Assembly: GCF_948472415.1 (NCBI RefSeq)
Contig: NZ_OX419519.1
Location: 2,294,001-2,358,000 of the forward strand
DNA length: 64,000 nt
Reading direction: 5' to 3'
Source: Kitasatospora fiedleri
GTDB lineage: Bacteria; Actinomycetota; Actinomycetes; Streptomycetales; Streptomycetaceae
The notes below the pieces were generated by a model that saw nothing but the letters and a program-made list of their open reading frames with translations, did not search any database and had not been told where the DNA came from. Of this stretch, positions 23,241 through 32,675 are shown piece after piece (position 1 is the stretch's first letter; every line of letters begins with the position of its first letter). The position numbers and the translations under genes are program-made.

Positions 23241-25360
23241 CCGCCCGCCCCGCCGGCCGCCGCCGGGCCGCCCGCCGCGGCCCCCTGCACTGGGTCGCCC
23301 GGCTGTCCCTGGTCGTCATGGCGCTCTCGGTCCTGGCGCTGCCGTTCTACGCCAGCTGGAAGTACTACGTCTTCCGGCGCGACGTCACCCCGCAGAGCGC
23401 CGTCGGCCCGGTCCGCCTCGACCGGGCGACCCAGGCCGCCTGGCAGAGCGGCTCCGCCCAACTCCCGGACGCCGCGCCGCCGGTCGTCCTGACGTACCAC
23501 GACATCAGCCCGACCAACCGCAGCGAGTACGTCGTCACGCCCGAGCGGTTCGACCAGCAGCTCACCGCGCTGGAGGCCGCCGGGTACCGGACGCTGACCA
23601 CCGACGAGTTCGTCGACTACCTCAAGGGCGGGCCGGCCCCGCCGCGCTCGGTGTACATCACCTTCGACGACGGCACCAACGGCCTGTGGGTGTACGGCGA
23701 CCGCATCCTCGCCAAGCACCACATGCACGCCGCCTCCTACCTGATCACCGGCAAGGTCGACCACAACCGGCCGTACTACCTCTCCTGGGCCGAGGTCTCC
23801 CGGATGGCCGCCTCCGGCCGGTGGGACTTCCAGGACCACACCCACGACCTGCACCAGCGGGGCCAGGTGGACGCCACCGGCACCCAGGCGTCGGCGCTGT
23901 CCAACCGGCTGTGGCTGGCCGCGCAGCAGCGGATCGAGACCGTGGAGGAGTACCAGACGCGCCTCGACACGGACATCGCGCAGAGCCTGGAGGACTTCCG
24001 CGCCCACGACCTGCCGCGCCCGCAGCTGTTCGCCTACCCGTTCTCGGAGATGAGCGAGCGGATCAACGTGCCGATCCCCGGCCCGTCGCTGCAGGGCATC
24101 CTGGAGCGGACGTTCACCGCCACCCTGACCGACCTGGCCCACCGGCCGCTGCCGGCCGGGCGCCGGGCGGCGGCCGCCAAGCAGGTCCAGCGGCTGGAGG
24201 TCTTCCAGACCACCACCGCCGAGGAGCTCCTCGGGCAGGTCAAGCAGTGGACGCTGGTGCCCCCGGCGCTCGACGCGCCGCTGCAGGACGCGGCGTCCTG
24301 GGTGCGCACCGACGCCAGCAACGCCAAGGACGTCGGCGCGCTGACCGGCGCGGGCCCCTACCCGGGGAAGACCGGCTACGTCTCGGCGGACCTGCTCCCG
24401 CTCGCCTCGGCCGACTGGACGGACTACACCGTCACCGCGGACGTCGCCGACCTCGCCGACAGCACCAACAACGTCAACCTGACCACCCGCAACGACAGCC
24501 TGGACCCGATCACCGTCGGCCTCAGCCGGTCCACCGTGACCCTGCTGCGCGGCAGCGGCGACAAGCGCGAGCAGATCGCCGCCAAGCCGCTGGTGGCCGC
24601 GGCCGCCCACCAGCTCCAGGTCACCGTGACCGGCAAGGTGGTCAAGGTGCTGGTCGACGGCCGCACCGAGCTCAGCACGGAGACCGCGCAGAGCGGCGGC
24701 AACGCCACCGGGGGCATCGGCCTGTCGGTGCGCAACGGCTCGGAGAAGACGCCCTGGCCGAAGTTCACCGCCCTGAAGGTCGCCCAGGCGCCGCCCGGCG
24801 CCGGGGTCGCCACCCCGACCACGCTGACCGTGGCCAAGGCGGTCCTGCTCGACCCCGGGGCCAGCTGGGTCACCGCGCCGGGCGTGCCGTCCGGCATGCG
24901 GGTCGGCGGCGACGGGCTGGCCCCCACCGGGCTGGCCCTGTCCGACTACGCCGCGTTCGAACCGGAGCGCACCGAGGGCTGGTCCCGCTACACGGTGCGC
25001 GGGACCGTCCGGCGCCTGAACACGCCGGGCGTCTCCGCGGCCGTCTGGGCCCGGGTCGGCAGCCCCTCCGCGGTCAGCGTCGAGGTGAGCCGCCGCGGCG
25101 TGCGCGTGCTGTCCGGTGCCGCCGACAGCCGCAAACTGGTCGCCAGCCGCGCCCTGCCCGACGCCGACCACCACGACGTGGCCATCACCGTCGGCACCGA
25201 GATGACCTGGGTCACCGTGGACGGCAACGTCAACTTCGCCCTGCCCGCCGCCCCCGGCGGCGGCACCGGCGGCGTCGCCTTCTCCGCCTACCGGGACGTC
25301 ACCAAGAGCTCCTGGCCGACCGTGCGGCAGTTCAAGGTCTTCGAGGCGCAGGTCAAGTGA
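23237..25360 (+). CDS. Membrane-anchored polysaccharide deacetylase with LamG-like repeats
   Basis: The 707-residue protein has a basic N-terminus and one signal-anchor helix (about 25-48), then a NodB/PgaB-type deacetylase domain: PVVLTYHDIS, SVYITFDDG with the catalytic Asp and metal Asp, and a later DHTHDL histidine motif. Beyond about residue 330 two concanavalin/LamG-like segments follow (WTDYTVTADVADLAD..., WSRYTVRGTVRRL...), probably sugar-binding. It would remove N-acetyl groups from the exported polymer outside the membrane, as PgaB does with PNAG. It is coupled by overlap to the small peptide upstream and to the next gene. Confidence 0.82.
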   Translation: MTARPAGRRRAARRGPLHWVARLSLVVMALSVLALPFYASWKYYVFRRDVTPQSAVGPVRLDRATQAAWQSGSAQLPDAAPPVVLTYHDISPTNRSEYVVTPERFDQQLTALEAAGYRTLTTDEFVDYLKGGPAPPRSVYITFDDGTNGLWVYGDRILAKHHMHAASYLITGKVDHNRPYYLSWAEVSRMAASGRWDFQDHTHDLHQRGQVDATGTQASALSNRLWLAAQQRIETVEEYQTRLDTDIAQSLEDFRAHDLPRPQLFAYPFSEMSERINVPIPGPSLQGILERTFTATLTDLAHRPLPAGRRAAAAKQVQRLEVFQTTTAEELLGQVKQWTLVPPALDAPLQDAASWVRTDASNAKDVGALTGAGPYPGKTGYVSADLLPLASADWTDYTVTADVADLADSTNNVNLTTRNDSLDPITVGLSRSTVTLLRGSGDKREQIAAKPLVAAAAHQLQVTVTGKVVKVLVDGRTELSTETAQSGGNATGGIGLSVRNGSEKTPWPKFTALKVAQAPPGAGVATPTTLTVAKAVLLDPGASWVTAPGVPSGMRVGGDGLAPTGLALSDYAAFEPERTEGWSRYTVRGTVRRLNTPGVSAAVWARVGSPSAVSVEVSRRGVRVLSGAADSRKLVASRALPDADHHDVAITVGTEMTWVTVDGNVNFALPAAPGGGTGGVAFSAYRDVTKSSWPTVRQFKVFEAQVK

Positions 25361-26157
25361 GCGGCCGTCCACCCCATCCGAGCCGCCGGGCGCTCCTGCT
25401 CGGCGGCACCGCCCTCGCCGCCCTCGGCACGGGCGCGCTGGCCTGGGAGCTGTGGCCGCACGGCGCCCCCGCCGGGACGGCCTTCCGGCCCGGCCTGGAC
25501 GGCGAGGGGCTGCTGACCAACGAGTACGCCTTCCACAACGAGCAGGCTCCGGACGCCCGGACCAGCCCGGACTGGGTGGCGACCAGCGGTTCCCTGTTCG
25601 CCCACGGCGGCACCGGCTCGACCGGCGAACCGGACGGCGACTCCCCCGGCCCCGACTCCGCCCGGCACACCGGCTCGGCCGTCTTCCGCCTGGTCACCCG
25701 CCGCCGGGACTTCGCGGACTGCCGGGTCACCGCCGAGGTGTGCCTCCAGCCGCCGGTGACCACCGCGCGCACCCCGGCCCAGGACTGGGACGGCGCGCAC
25801 CTGTGGCTGCGCTACCACAGCCCCCAGGAGCTGTACGCCCTCAGTTTCCGGCGCCGCGACGGGCACGTGGAGATCAAGCGCAAGACCCCCGGCCCGGACG
25901 GGGACGACGGCGACGGTGACTACCGGACCCTCGCCGAGGGACGGCACGCCCTCGGCTACGGGCAGTGGCACACCGTCTCCGGCACCGTGCGCGACACCGC
26001 CGGCGGAAAGGTGCACCTGGCCCTCGCCGTCGACGGCAGGACCGTCCTGGAGGCGGTGGACCCCGACCCGGGCCGGCTCTCGGGCCCGGGCGGGGCGGGA
26101 CTGCGGGCCGACAACACCGCCCTGGAGTTCCGCGGGTTCGCCGTCGATCCGGTCTGA
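25357..26157 (+). CDS. Secreted LamG-like (concanavalin-fold) protein
   Basis: The 266-residue protein begins at GTG 25357, overlapping the deacetylase stop. An RRALLLGGTALAALGTG segment looks like a signal peptide (possibly Tat because of the twin arginine). The mature part contains a beta-rich region with WDGAHLWLRYHSPQELYALSFRR and GQWHTVSGTVRD, typical of 3-keto-disaccharide-hydrolase/LamG folds. It resembles the repeats in the preceding deacetylase, so it likely binds or processes the same polymer. It ends the operon; the next gene converges. Confidence 0.65.
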   Translation: MSGRPPHPSRRALLLGGTALAALGTGALAWELWPHGAPAGTAFRPGLDGEGLLTNEYAFHNEQAPDARTSPDWVATSGSLFAHGGTGSTGEPDGDSPGPDSARHTGSAVFRLVTRRRDFADCRVTAEVCLQPPVTTARTPAQDWDGAHLWLRYHSPQELYALSFRRRDGHVEIKRKTPGPDGDDGDGDYRTLAEGRHALGYGQWHTVSGTVRDTAGGKVHLALAVDGRTVLEAVDPDPGRLSGPGGAGLRADNTALEFRGFAVDPV

Positions 26158-26189
26158 GGCCGGGGAGCGCCCGGCGGTCCGCCGGGCGC

Positions 26190-27191
26190 TCAGTACCGGT
26201 AGTCGGCGGCCACCGCGAGGTGGTCGCTGGCGTCGGCCGGGAGGGTGCGCGAGTCGGTGGGGACCAGGCCGCCCTTGCTGAGGATCTGGTCGATCCGGGC
26301 CAGCGGGAAGGCGGCCGGCCAGGAGAAGCCGAAGCCGTCGCCGGCCGCGCCCTGGGCGGAGCGCATCTGCGAGGTGATCGGGGCCAGGCTGCGGTCGTTC
26401 ATGGTGCCGTTCAGGTCGCCGAGCAGCAGCACCTTGTCCAGCTGCTCGTGCTCGATCGCGTCCCCGAGGGCCTGGGCGCTGACGTCGCGCCGGCCGGCCG
26501 TGAAGCCGCTGTCGAACTTGACCCGCACCGAGGGCAGGTGGGCGACGTACACCGCGAGCGGGCCCTCGGGGGTGCTGACCCGGGCGCGGAAGGCCCTGGT
26601 CCAGCCCATCTTGATGTCGACCACGGCGACGCCGTCGATCGGGTAGCTGGACCACAGCCCGACGGTGCCCTCCACCACGTGGTAGGGGAAGGCCCCGGCC
26701 AGCCCGGCGGCGTAGACCGGGGCGGCGGAGGCGGACAGTTCCTCCAGCGCGACGATCTCGGCGCCGGAGCCGGTGAGCATCCGGATGGTGCCCTGCGGGT
26801 CGTCGTTGGCGGCGGCCACGTTGTGGGTGAGGACGGTGAAGTCGCCCGGCCCGCTGCTCTTGTCGACCAGCAGCGCGCCGAACAGGTTCAGCCACACCGC
26901 GCCGGGCAGCAGCGCGGCCACCAGCGCCACCCCGGCCCGCCGCCACAGCGCGAGCGCCAGCAGCACCGGGACGGCCAGCCCCAGCCAGGGCAGGAAGGTC
27001 TCCAGCAGGCTGCCCGTGTTGCCGACCGCGTTGGGCACCTGGGCGTGGCCCACCAGCAGCCCGGTGACCAGCAGGCCGAGCACGGTGAGCGGCCAGCCCC
27101 GGCGCCGGTCGAACCAGCGGCGCAGCCCCTCCCGCCGGGCCGCGCCCCGTTCGTCCCGCGCCGCCACCGCCGGGCCGTCCGCCCGCACCAT
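26190..27191 (-). CDS. Membrane-bound endonuclease/exonuclease/phosphatase-family protein
   Basis: The 333-residue product has three hydrophobic helices in the first ~105 residues and an EEP domain after them: LTHNVAAAND, VALEELSA with the metal-binding Glu, LLGDLNGT and a final SDHLAVAADYRY with the catalytic His. EEP enzymes with such membrane parts are usually phosphodiesterases facing the outside; the substrate is unknown. The gene converges on the polysaccharide operon with 32 bp between the stops. The ATG at 27191 is supported by a GGAGCGGACG upstream. Confidence 0.75.
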   Translation of the reverse strand: MVRADGPAVAARDERGAARREGLRRWFDRRRGWPLTVLGLLVTGLLVGHAQVPNAVGNTGSLLETFLPWLGLAVPVLLALALWRRAGVALVAALLPGAVWLNLFGALLVDKSSGPGDFTVLTHNVAAANDDPQGTIRMLTGSGAEIVALEELSASAAPVYAAGLAGAFPYHVVEGTVGLWSSYPIDGVAVVDIKMGWTRAFRARVSTPEGPLAVYVAHLPSVRVKFDSGFTAGRRDVSAQALGDAIEHEQLDKVLLLGDLNGTMNDRSLAPITSQMRSAQGAAGDGFGFSWPAAFPLARIDQILSKGGLVPTDSRTLPADASDHLAVAADYRY

Positions 27192-27375
27192 CGTCCGCTC
27201 CTCGCCGCCGCACCCGGCCGGCTCTCCCGCCGACCCCGTCCCTGACCTGCTCCGATCCGATTCTCGGCTCAGCCTATGACGGGATGGACGCGGCGAAGCG
27301 CCCCGGGAGTTCCGAGGTGCGCCGAACAGAACGGAAGGGCCGGAGGAAGAACGGGCACGGGCGCGCCGGGACGGG

Positions 27376-28038
27376 TCAGTGCACGGGGGACGGGGCGGGC
27401 CGGGCGCCGATGCCCTGGAGGACGGCGTCGACCATCTGCCGGGGCAGGTCCGGGTCCTCCAGCGGGGCGTCGTCCCACAGGACGGTGCGCACCAGGATCG
27501 GGCCGATCAGCAGCTCGCAGAGCAGCTCGACGTCCAGGTCGGAGCGGAGTTCGCCCGCCTCGACGCCGCGCCGGACGATCTGCCGGACCAGCTCGCGCCG
27601 CGGCCGGACCACCCGTTCCTGGTAGGTGTGCTTGAGCTCCGGCCAGGTGTTCATCTGGCCGAGCGCGGACTTGACGATCCAGCGGGAGCGCTTGAGCAGG
27701 CCGCGCCGGCGCATGTAGTCGACGGCGTTGATCAGGTCGTCCCGGTAGGTCGGGCCGAGCAGCGGGGGCAGCGGCTCCTCCAGCCGGGCCACCACGTCCA
27801 CCAGCAGGGCCTCCTTGTTGGGCCAGCGCCGGTAGATGGTGGCCTTGCCGACGCCCGCCTCGGCGGCGATCCGCTCGATGGACAGCTCGGCCAGGCCGGT
27901 GCCGTCCTCCATCAGCTTCTCGACGGCGCCGTAGATCGCCTGCTCGGCCGCCTCGCTGCGCGGGCGGCCCCGCCGGGGAGCGTCCTGCTCCCCGGCGGGG
28001 CCGTGGCACGGCTGGAGCGGAGTGTCGGCGCTCGTCAT
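27376..28038 (-). CDS. TetR-family transcriptional repressor of the adjacent efflux pump
   Basis: The 220-residue protein has a TetR DNA-binding domain in its N-terminal third (RGRPRSEAAEQAIYGAVEKL, then IERIAAEAGVGKATIYRRWPNK) and a helical C-terminal ligand domain with a TetR_C-type end. It lies 23 bp downstream of an MFS transporter gene in the same orientation, and a perfect 19-bp palindrome lies upstream of that transporter. It likely represses both genes until a drug or metabolite binds. The ATG at 28038 follows directly after the transporter stop. Confidence 0.85.
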   Translation of the reverse strand: MTSADTPLQPCHGPAGEQDAPRRGRPRSEAAEQAIYGAVEKLMEDGTGLAELSIERIAAEAGVGKATIYRRWPNKEALLVDVVARLEEPLPPLLGPTYRDDLINAVDYMRRRGLLKRSRWIVKSALGQMNTWPELKHTYQERVVRPRRELVRQIVRRGVEAGELRSDLDVELLCELLIGPILVRTVLWDDAPLEDPDLPRQMVDAVLQGIGARPAPSPVH

Positions 28039-28061
28039 GGCCCTATTCTCCACCCTCGCGG

Positions 28062-29678
28062 TCACACCTTGGCGGTGCTCGCGCCGGAGCCGGTCCGGTC
28101 CTGCGGGCCGGCCGCCGGGGCGCCCGGGCCGCCGGGGCCGGCCACCTTGCCGGGCAGCAGGAGCAGGGCCAGCACCGCGCCCAGCACGGTGACGCCGGCC
28201 GAGACGCCGGAGACCACGTGCATGGCGTGGATGAAGGCGTCCTTCGCCGGGTCGACCAGGGCGGGCAGGTGGAGCCGCTCGGCCACCCCGAGGGTGGACT
28301 CGATCGACTCGCCGGCCCGGTCGCGGACCGGGGCCGGGACGGCGGACAGGTGGTCGTCCATGCCGTTGCGGTAGACCGTGGAGAGCAGCGCGCCGAGCAC
28401 CGCGATGCCGAGCGAGCCGCCGACCTGGCGGAAGGTGTTGTTCAGCGCGGAGCCGGCGCCGGCCTTCTCGCGCGGCAGCGCGCCCATGATGGCGACCGTC
28501 ACCGGCGGCATCACGTGCGCCATGCCGGCGCCCATCACGAAGCCGAGCACGATCAGCAGCCAGATCGGGCTGGTCGCGGTCAGGAAGGCGTAGCCGAGGA
28601 AGCCGAGGGTGACCAGCAGCATGCCGCCGGCGCAGGTCAGCCGGATGCCGAACCGGTCGACCACCAGCCGGGCCCGGGGCGCGAAGACCAGCTGGGCGAC
28701 GGCCAGCGGCAGCATCAGCTCGCCGGCCTGCAGGGCGCTGTAGCCGCGCACGCTCTGGGTGTAGAAGACGCCGAAGAACGAGACGCCCATCAGCGCGAAG
28801 AACACGATGCCGACCACGGCGATCGAGGCCGAGAACACCTTGTTGCGGAACCAGGTGACGTCCAGCGCCGGGTGCCGGCTGTGCTTCTCGAACAGCACGA
28901 AGGCCACCAGGGCCAGCAGGCCGATCAGGGTCGGGACCCACGCCTTCGGGTCGGTGAAGTCGGCCAGCTCGCCGCCCTTGATGATGCCGTAGATCAGCGC
29001 CACCAGGCCGACGATGGAGAGCAGCACGCCGACCGGGTCGAGCTTGCCGGGGTTGGGGTCCTTGGAGTCCGGGACCAGCCAGCCCATCAGGCCGAGCGCC
29101 ACGATCACGATCGGGACGTTCACCAGGAAGACCGAGCCCCACCAGAAGTGCTCGATCAGCAGGCCGCCGGTGATCGGGCCGATGGCGATGGCCAGGCCGA
29201 CCGCGCCGGCCCAGATGCCGATCGCCTTGGGCTGCTCGTGCCGCTCGAAGACGTTCATGATGATGGCCAGCGTGGCGGGCATCACGAAGGCGCCGCCGAG
29301 GCCCATCACCGCGCGGTAGCCGATCAGTTCGCCCGGGCTGGCGGCCAGCGCGGAGAGCAGCGAGCCGAGGCCGAAGACCAGCATGCCGGCCAGCAGCGTC
29401 CACTTCCGGCCGAACCGGTCGCCGAGCAGGCCGGCGGTGAACAGCAGGCCCGCGAAGACCAGCGTGTAGGAGTTGATCGCCCATTCCAGGTCGCTCTGGC
29501 TCGCGCCGAGGCCCACCGGGGCGGGGGTGGCGATGGTCTTCATCGCCACGTTGAGGATCGAGTTGTCGAGGACGACGACGAGCAGGGCGAGCACCAGGGT
29601 GCCCAGGATCCACCAGCGTCGGCGGTGTATTGCTTCGGGCACCCGGGGTGCCTGGACAGCGGCGGTCGGCGAGGTCAT
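28062..29678 (-). CDS. MFS drug exporter, DHA2 family (14 helices)
   Basis: The 538-residue protein has 14 predicted helices and DHA2 motifs: [15 protein letters not shown] near helix 1, [13 protein letters not shown] (motif A) and a motif-C-like segment [14 protein letters not shown]. These proton-driven pumps export antibiotics and dyes. With the downstream TetR gene it forms a typical self-contained resistance unit. The start ATG at 29678 lies 25 bp from the palindromic operator. Substrate unknown. Confidence 0.88.
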   Translation of the reverse strand: MTSPTAAVQAPRVPEAIHRRRWWILGTLVLALLVVVLDNSILNVAMKTIATPAPVGLGASQSDLEWAINSYTLVFAGLLFTAGLLGDRFGRKWTLLAGMLVFGLGSLLSALAASPGELIGYRAVMGLGGAFVMPATLAIIMNVFERHEQPKAIGIWAGAVGLAIAIGPITGGLLIEHFWWGSVFLVNVPIVIVALGLMGWLVPDSKDPNPGKLDPVGVLLSIVGLVALIYGIIKGGELADFTDPKAWVPTLIGLLALVAFVLFEKHSRHPALDVTWFRNKVFSASIAVVGIVFFALMGVSFFGVFYTQSVRGYSALQAGELMLPLAVAQLVFAPRARLVVDRFGIRLTCAGGMLLVTLGFLGYAFLTATSPIWLLIVLGFVMGAGMAHVMPPVTVAIMGALPREKAGAGSALNNTFRQVGGSLGIAVLGALLSTVYRNGMDDHLSAVPAPVRDRAGESIESTLGVAERLHLPALVDPAKDAFIHAMHVVSGVSAGVTVLGAVLALLLLPGKVAGPGGPGAPAAGPQDRTGSGASTAKV

Positions 29679-29702
29679 ACGAACAGCCTAGACGCCTTTT
29701 CA

Positions 29703-29721
29703 ATACGAGACCGTCTCGTAT
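29703..29721. promoter_or_regulatory. Perfect 19-bp palindrome, probable TetR operator
   Basis: ATACGAGACCGTCTCGTAT has 9-bp arms around a single central C. It lies 25 bp upstream of the MFS start codon, where it would overlap the promoter. Its A/T-rich ends stand out in this DNA. Binding by the TetR protein encoded downstream is the simplest reading. Confidence 0.7.
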
Positions 29722-29891
29722 CGAGGTTCCGGGGGCCAAGGAAAGGCAAAGACTTCCCCAAGGGCCCCCGGCCCCCCGCGCACGCCGGGGCCCCCCGACC
29801 CTTTGCGCACGGCCCGCGGCGTGCAAGCATGGAGCCAGATCCGGGGACGCCGTACGGCGCCACGAGACGACACACACCAGGAGTCTGTTCG

Positions 29892-30767
29892 ATGAACGCT
29901 TCTCCGCTTCAGCCTGCCCAGACGCAGGACGCCCCCGCCGGCACCGCCCTCTACGGCGGCGTCACCAACCGCCGGGTGACCGTCCGGGACCTCGCCAGGG
30001 CCAAGCGCGACGGCGAACGCTGGGCGATGCTGACCGCCTACGACGCCCTCACCGCCGGGGTCTTCGACGAGGCCGGCATCCCGGTCCTGCTGGTCGGCGA
30101 CTCGGCGGGCAACTGCCACCTCGGCTACGAGACCACCGTACCGGTGACCATGGACCAGATGGTGATGATGTCCGCCGCCGTGGTCCGCGGCACCAAGCGC
30201 GCCCTCATCGTCGCCGACCTGCCCTTCGGCTCCTACCAGGAGTCCCCGGCCCAGGCCCTGCACAACGCCGCCCGCCTGATGAAGGAGGCCGGCGTCCAGG
30301 CCGTCAAGCTGGAGGGCGGCGAGCGCAGCGCCCGCAGCATCGAGCTGCTCGTCGAGGCGGGCGTCCCGGTGATGGCCCACATCGGCCTCACCCCGCAGTC
30401 CGTGCACGCCTTCGGCGGCTACCCCGTCCAGGGCCGCGGCGACGAGGCGGCGCACCAGCTGCTGCGCGACGCGAAGGCCGTCCAGCAGGCCGGCGCCTTC
30501 GCCGTCGTCCTGGAGGCCGTCCCCGCGGAGCTCGCGGCGCAGGTCACCGAGCACTCCGCGATCCCCACCGTCGGCATCGGCGGCGGCCCCGGCACCGACG
30601 CGCAGGTCCTGGTCTGGACCGACTTCGCCGGCATGACGGCCGGCCGCGTCCCCAAGTTCGTCAAGCAGTACGCGAACCTCCGCGCGACGCTGGCCCAGGC
30701 CGCGACCGAGTTCGCCACCGACGTCCGCGAGGGCGCCTTCCCCGGCCCGGAGCACAGCTTCAGCTAG
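29892..30767 (+). CDS. panB: 3-methyl-2-oxobutanoate hydroxymethyltransferase
   Basis: The 291-residue protein fits PanB throughout: AMLTAYDALTAGVFDEAG, LVGDSAGNCHLGYETT with metal-binding Asp, VKLEGGERSARSIE, VMAHIGLTPQSVHAFGGY and IPTVGIGGGPGTDAQVLV. It transfers a hydroxymethyl group from methylene-tetrahydrofolate to 2-oxoisovalerate, the first step to pantothenate. The first ~22 residues are a non-conserved tail. ATG 29892 is the first suitable start. It is divergent from the MFS gene. Secure call. Confidence 0.95.
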   Translation: MNASPLQPAQTQDAPAGTALYGGVTNRRVTVRDLARAKRDGERWAMLTAYDALTAGVFDEAGIPVLLVGDSAGNCHLGYETTVPVTMDQMVMMSAAVVRGTKRALIVADLPFGSYQESPAQALHNAARLMKEAGVQAVKLEGGERSARSIELLVEAGVPVMAHIGLTPQSVHAFGGYPVQGRGDEAAHQLLRDAKAVQQAGAFAVVLEAVPAELAAQVTEHSAIPTVGIGGGPGTDAQVLVWTDFAGMTAGRVPKFVKQYANLRATLAQAATEFATDVREGAFPGPEHSFS

Positions 30768-30798
30768 CCGGCCGGCACCCCGGCGCTCCCCGTCAGCC

Positions 30799-30832
30799 CG
30801 CTGTCAGCCCGCCTGACAGCGGGCTGACAGCG
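30799..30832. terminator. Inverted repeat between panB and the ABC exporter
   Basis: CGCTGTCAGCCCG pairs perfectly with CGGGCTGACAGCG across 8 bases. The sub-motif CTGACAG also recurs as direct copies. It probably terminates panB, but since the ABC operon starts at 30864 it could also be an operator. Confidence 0.5.
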
Positions 30833-30863
30833 TCGTGACAGCCGGGCCCGGCACGGTGTTCCC

Positions 30864-31844
30864 ATGACACGAATCGAGCGCAACGCCGTGGAGGTCCACG
30901 GCATCGTGAAGCACTACGGGGAGACGAAGGCCCTGGACGGGGTCGACCTGACGGTGCGCGAGGGGACGGTGCTGGGGCTGCTCGGGCCGAACGGGGCCGG
31001 GAAGACCACCCTGGTGCGGGTCCTGTCGACGCTGATCAAGCCGGACGCGGGCACCGCGTTCGTCGGCGGCTACGACGTGCTGCGCCAGCCCAAGCAGCTG
31101 CGCCGCACCATCGGCCTGACCGGCCAGTACGCCTCGGTGGACGAGCTGCTGTCGGGCTACGAGAACCTGTACCTGATCGGGCGCCTGCTGGACCTCTCCG
31201 CGAAGGACGCCAAGGCCCGCGCCGCCGAGCTGCTGGAGCGCTTCTCGCTCACCGAGGCGGCCAAGCGGCCCGCCAAGGGCTACTCGGGCGGCATGCGCCG
31301 CCGGCTGGACCTCGCGGCCTCGATGATCGGCCGCCCCCGGGTGCTGTACCTGGACGAGCCCACCACCGGCCTCGACCCGCGCACCCGCAACGAGGTCTGG
31401 GACGAGGTGCAGCGGATGGTCGGCGAGGGGTCGACGGTGCTGCTGACCACCCAGTACATGGAGGAGGCCGAGCAGCTCGCGCACGCCCTGACCGTGATCG
31501 ACAAGGGCCGGGTGATCGCCAACGGCGGCGTCGAGGAGCTGAAGACGCAGGTCGGCGGGCAGAGCCTGCAGGTGCGGCCGGCCGACCCGGCGCAACTGCC
31601 GGAGATGGCCCGGGTGCTCCGGGAGGCCGGCGTCCCGGCCACCTTCTCGGCCGAGTCGGAGCTGCTGTCGGTGCACCTGACCGACGACCGGCAACTGACC
31701 ACCGTGATCGGGGTGCTGGGCACCCGCGGCTACGGGGTGGCCGGCATCGACACCAAGCTGCCCAGCCTGGACGAGGTGTTCCTGTCCATCACCGGCAAGT
31801 CCGCCGTCCCCGCCCAGACCCGTGACAAGGAGCCCGTCGCATGA
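30864..31844 (+). CDS. DrrA-family ABC exporter ATP-binding protein
   Basis: The 326-residue protein has Walker A GPNGAGKTT, Q-loop in GLTGQYASVDE, signature YSGGMRRRLDLA, Walker B VLYLDEPTTGLDP and a C-terminal DrrA-type extension (about 230-326). Members pump anthracyclines and other hydrophobic compounds with a DrrB-type membrane partner, which follows with a 4-bp overlap. ATG 30864 fits the family start. The compound cannot be predicted. Confidence 0.9.
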   Translation: MTRIERNAVEVHGIVKHYGETKALDGVDLTVREGTVLGLLGPNGAGKTTLVRVLSTLIKPDAGTAFVGGYDVLRQPKQLRRTIGLTGQYASVDELLSGYENLYLIGRLLDLSAKDAKARAAELLERFSLTEAAKRPAKGYSGGMRRRLDLAASMIGRPRVLYLDEPTTGLDPRTRNEVWDEVQRMVGEGSTVLLTTQYMEEAEQLAHALTVIDKGRVIANGGVEELKTQVGGQSLQVRPADPAQLPEMARVLREAGVPATFSAESELLSVHLTDDRQLTTVIGVLGTRGYGVAGIDTKLPSLDEVFLSITGKSAVPAQTRDKEPVA

Positions 31845-32668
31845 GCGCCGCCACCCTGAACCCCGCCCCGGCACCGGCCGCCGCCACCGAGGACGACACC
31901 CGGATCGGCCTGCGGGCCAACCTGCGCCACCTGGGCGCGCTGACCCGCCGGAACCTGATGCGGATCAAGGCCGACCCGGAGTCGATGCTGGACGCGCTGC
32001 TGGTCCCGGTCATCATGATCCTGCTGTTCGTCTACGTGTTCGGCGGCGCGATGGCCGGCGGACAGCACCAGTACATGCAGTACATGGTGCCCGGCCTGCT
32101 CGGCACCACCGGCCTCAACCTGGCGATGGCGCTGGGCACCGGCCTGAACACCGACTTCCAGACCGGTGTGATGGACCGCTTCCGCACCCTGCCGATCGGG
32201 CGCTCCGCGGTGCTGCTGTCGAAGATGATCGCGGAGACGCTGCGGGCGGTGGTCGCCTTCGCGGTGCTGATCGGCTTCGCGATGGCCCTCGGGATGGACA
32301 TCGACGGCGGCCCGCTGAAGCTGCTGGCCGCGGTCGGCCTGTCGCTGGTGTTCGGCTCCTCGCTGATGTGGGTGTCGATGCTGCTGGGCATGTCGCTGCG
32401 CAGCGCCCAGGCGGTGCAGGGCATGTCGATGATCGTGATGATGCCGCTGCAGTTCGGCAGCTCGATCTTCGCCGACCCGACCACCATGCCGGGCTGGCTG
32501 CAGGCGTTCACCAAGCACAACCCGCTGTCCGCGCTGGCCGACGCCTGCCGCGCCCTGATCAACGACCAGCCGGTGGGGAACTCGGTGGTGACGGTGCTGC
32601 TCTGGGCGGCGGCGATCACCGTGGTGACCGCGCCGCTGGCGGTGGCCCGCTTCCGCAAGCGCACCTGA
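31841..32668 (+). CDS. DrrB-family ABC exporter membrane protein (ABC-2 type)
   Basis: The 275-residue protein has six helices and the ABC-2 pattern: a cytoplasmic N-terminus with LTRRNLMRIKADPESMLDALLVPVI, then GTGLNTDFQTGVMDRFRTLPIGRSAVL and a final pair of helices. It overlaps the ATPase gene by 4 bp (ATGA) and forms the transporter with it. The stop is seven bases from the convergent stop of the BTAD regulator. Confidence 0.88.
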   Translation: MSAATLNPAPAPAAATEDDTRIGLRANLRHLGALTRRNLMRIKADPESMLDALLVPVIMILLFVYVFGGAMAGGQHQYMQYMVPGLLGTTGLNLAMALGTGLNTDFQTGVMDRFRTLPIGRSAVLLSKMIAETLRAVVAFAVLIGFAMALGMDIDGGPLKLLAAVGLSLVFGSSLMWVSMLLGMSLRSAQAVQGMSMIVMMPLQFGSSIFADPTTMPGWLQAFTKHNPLSALADACRALINDQPVGNSVVTVLLWAAAITVVTAPLAVARFRKRT

Positions 32669-32675
32669 CGGTGGG

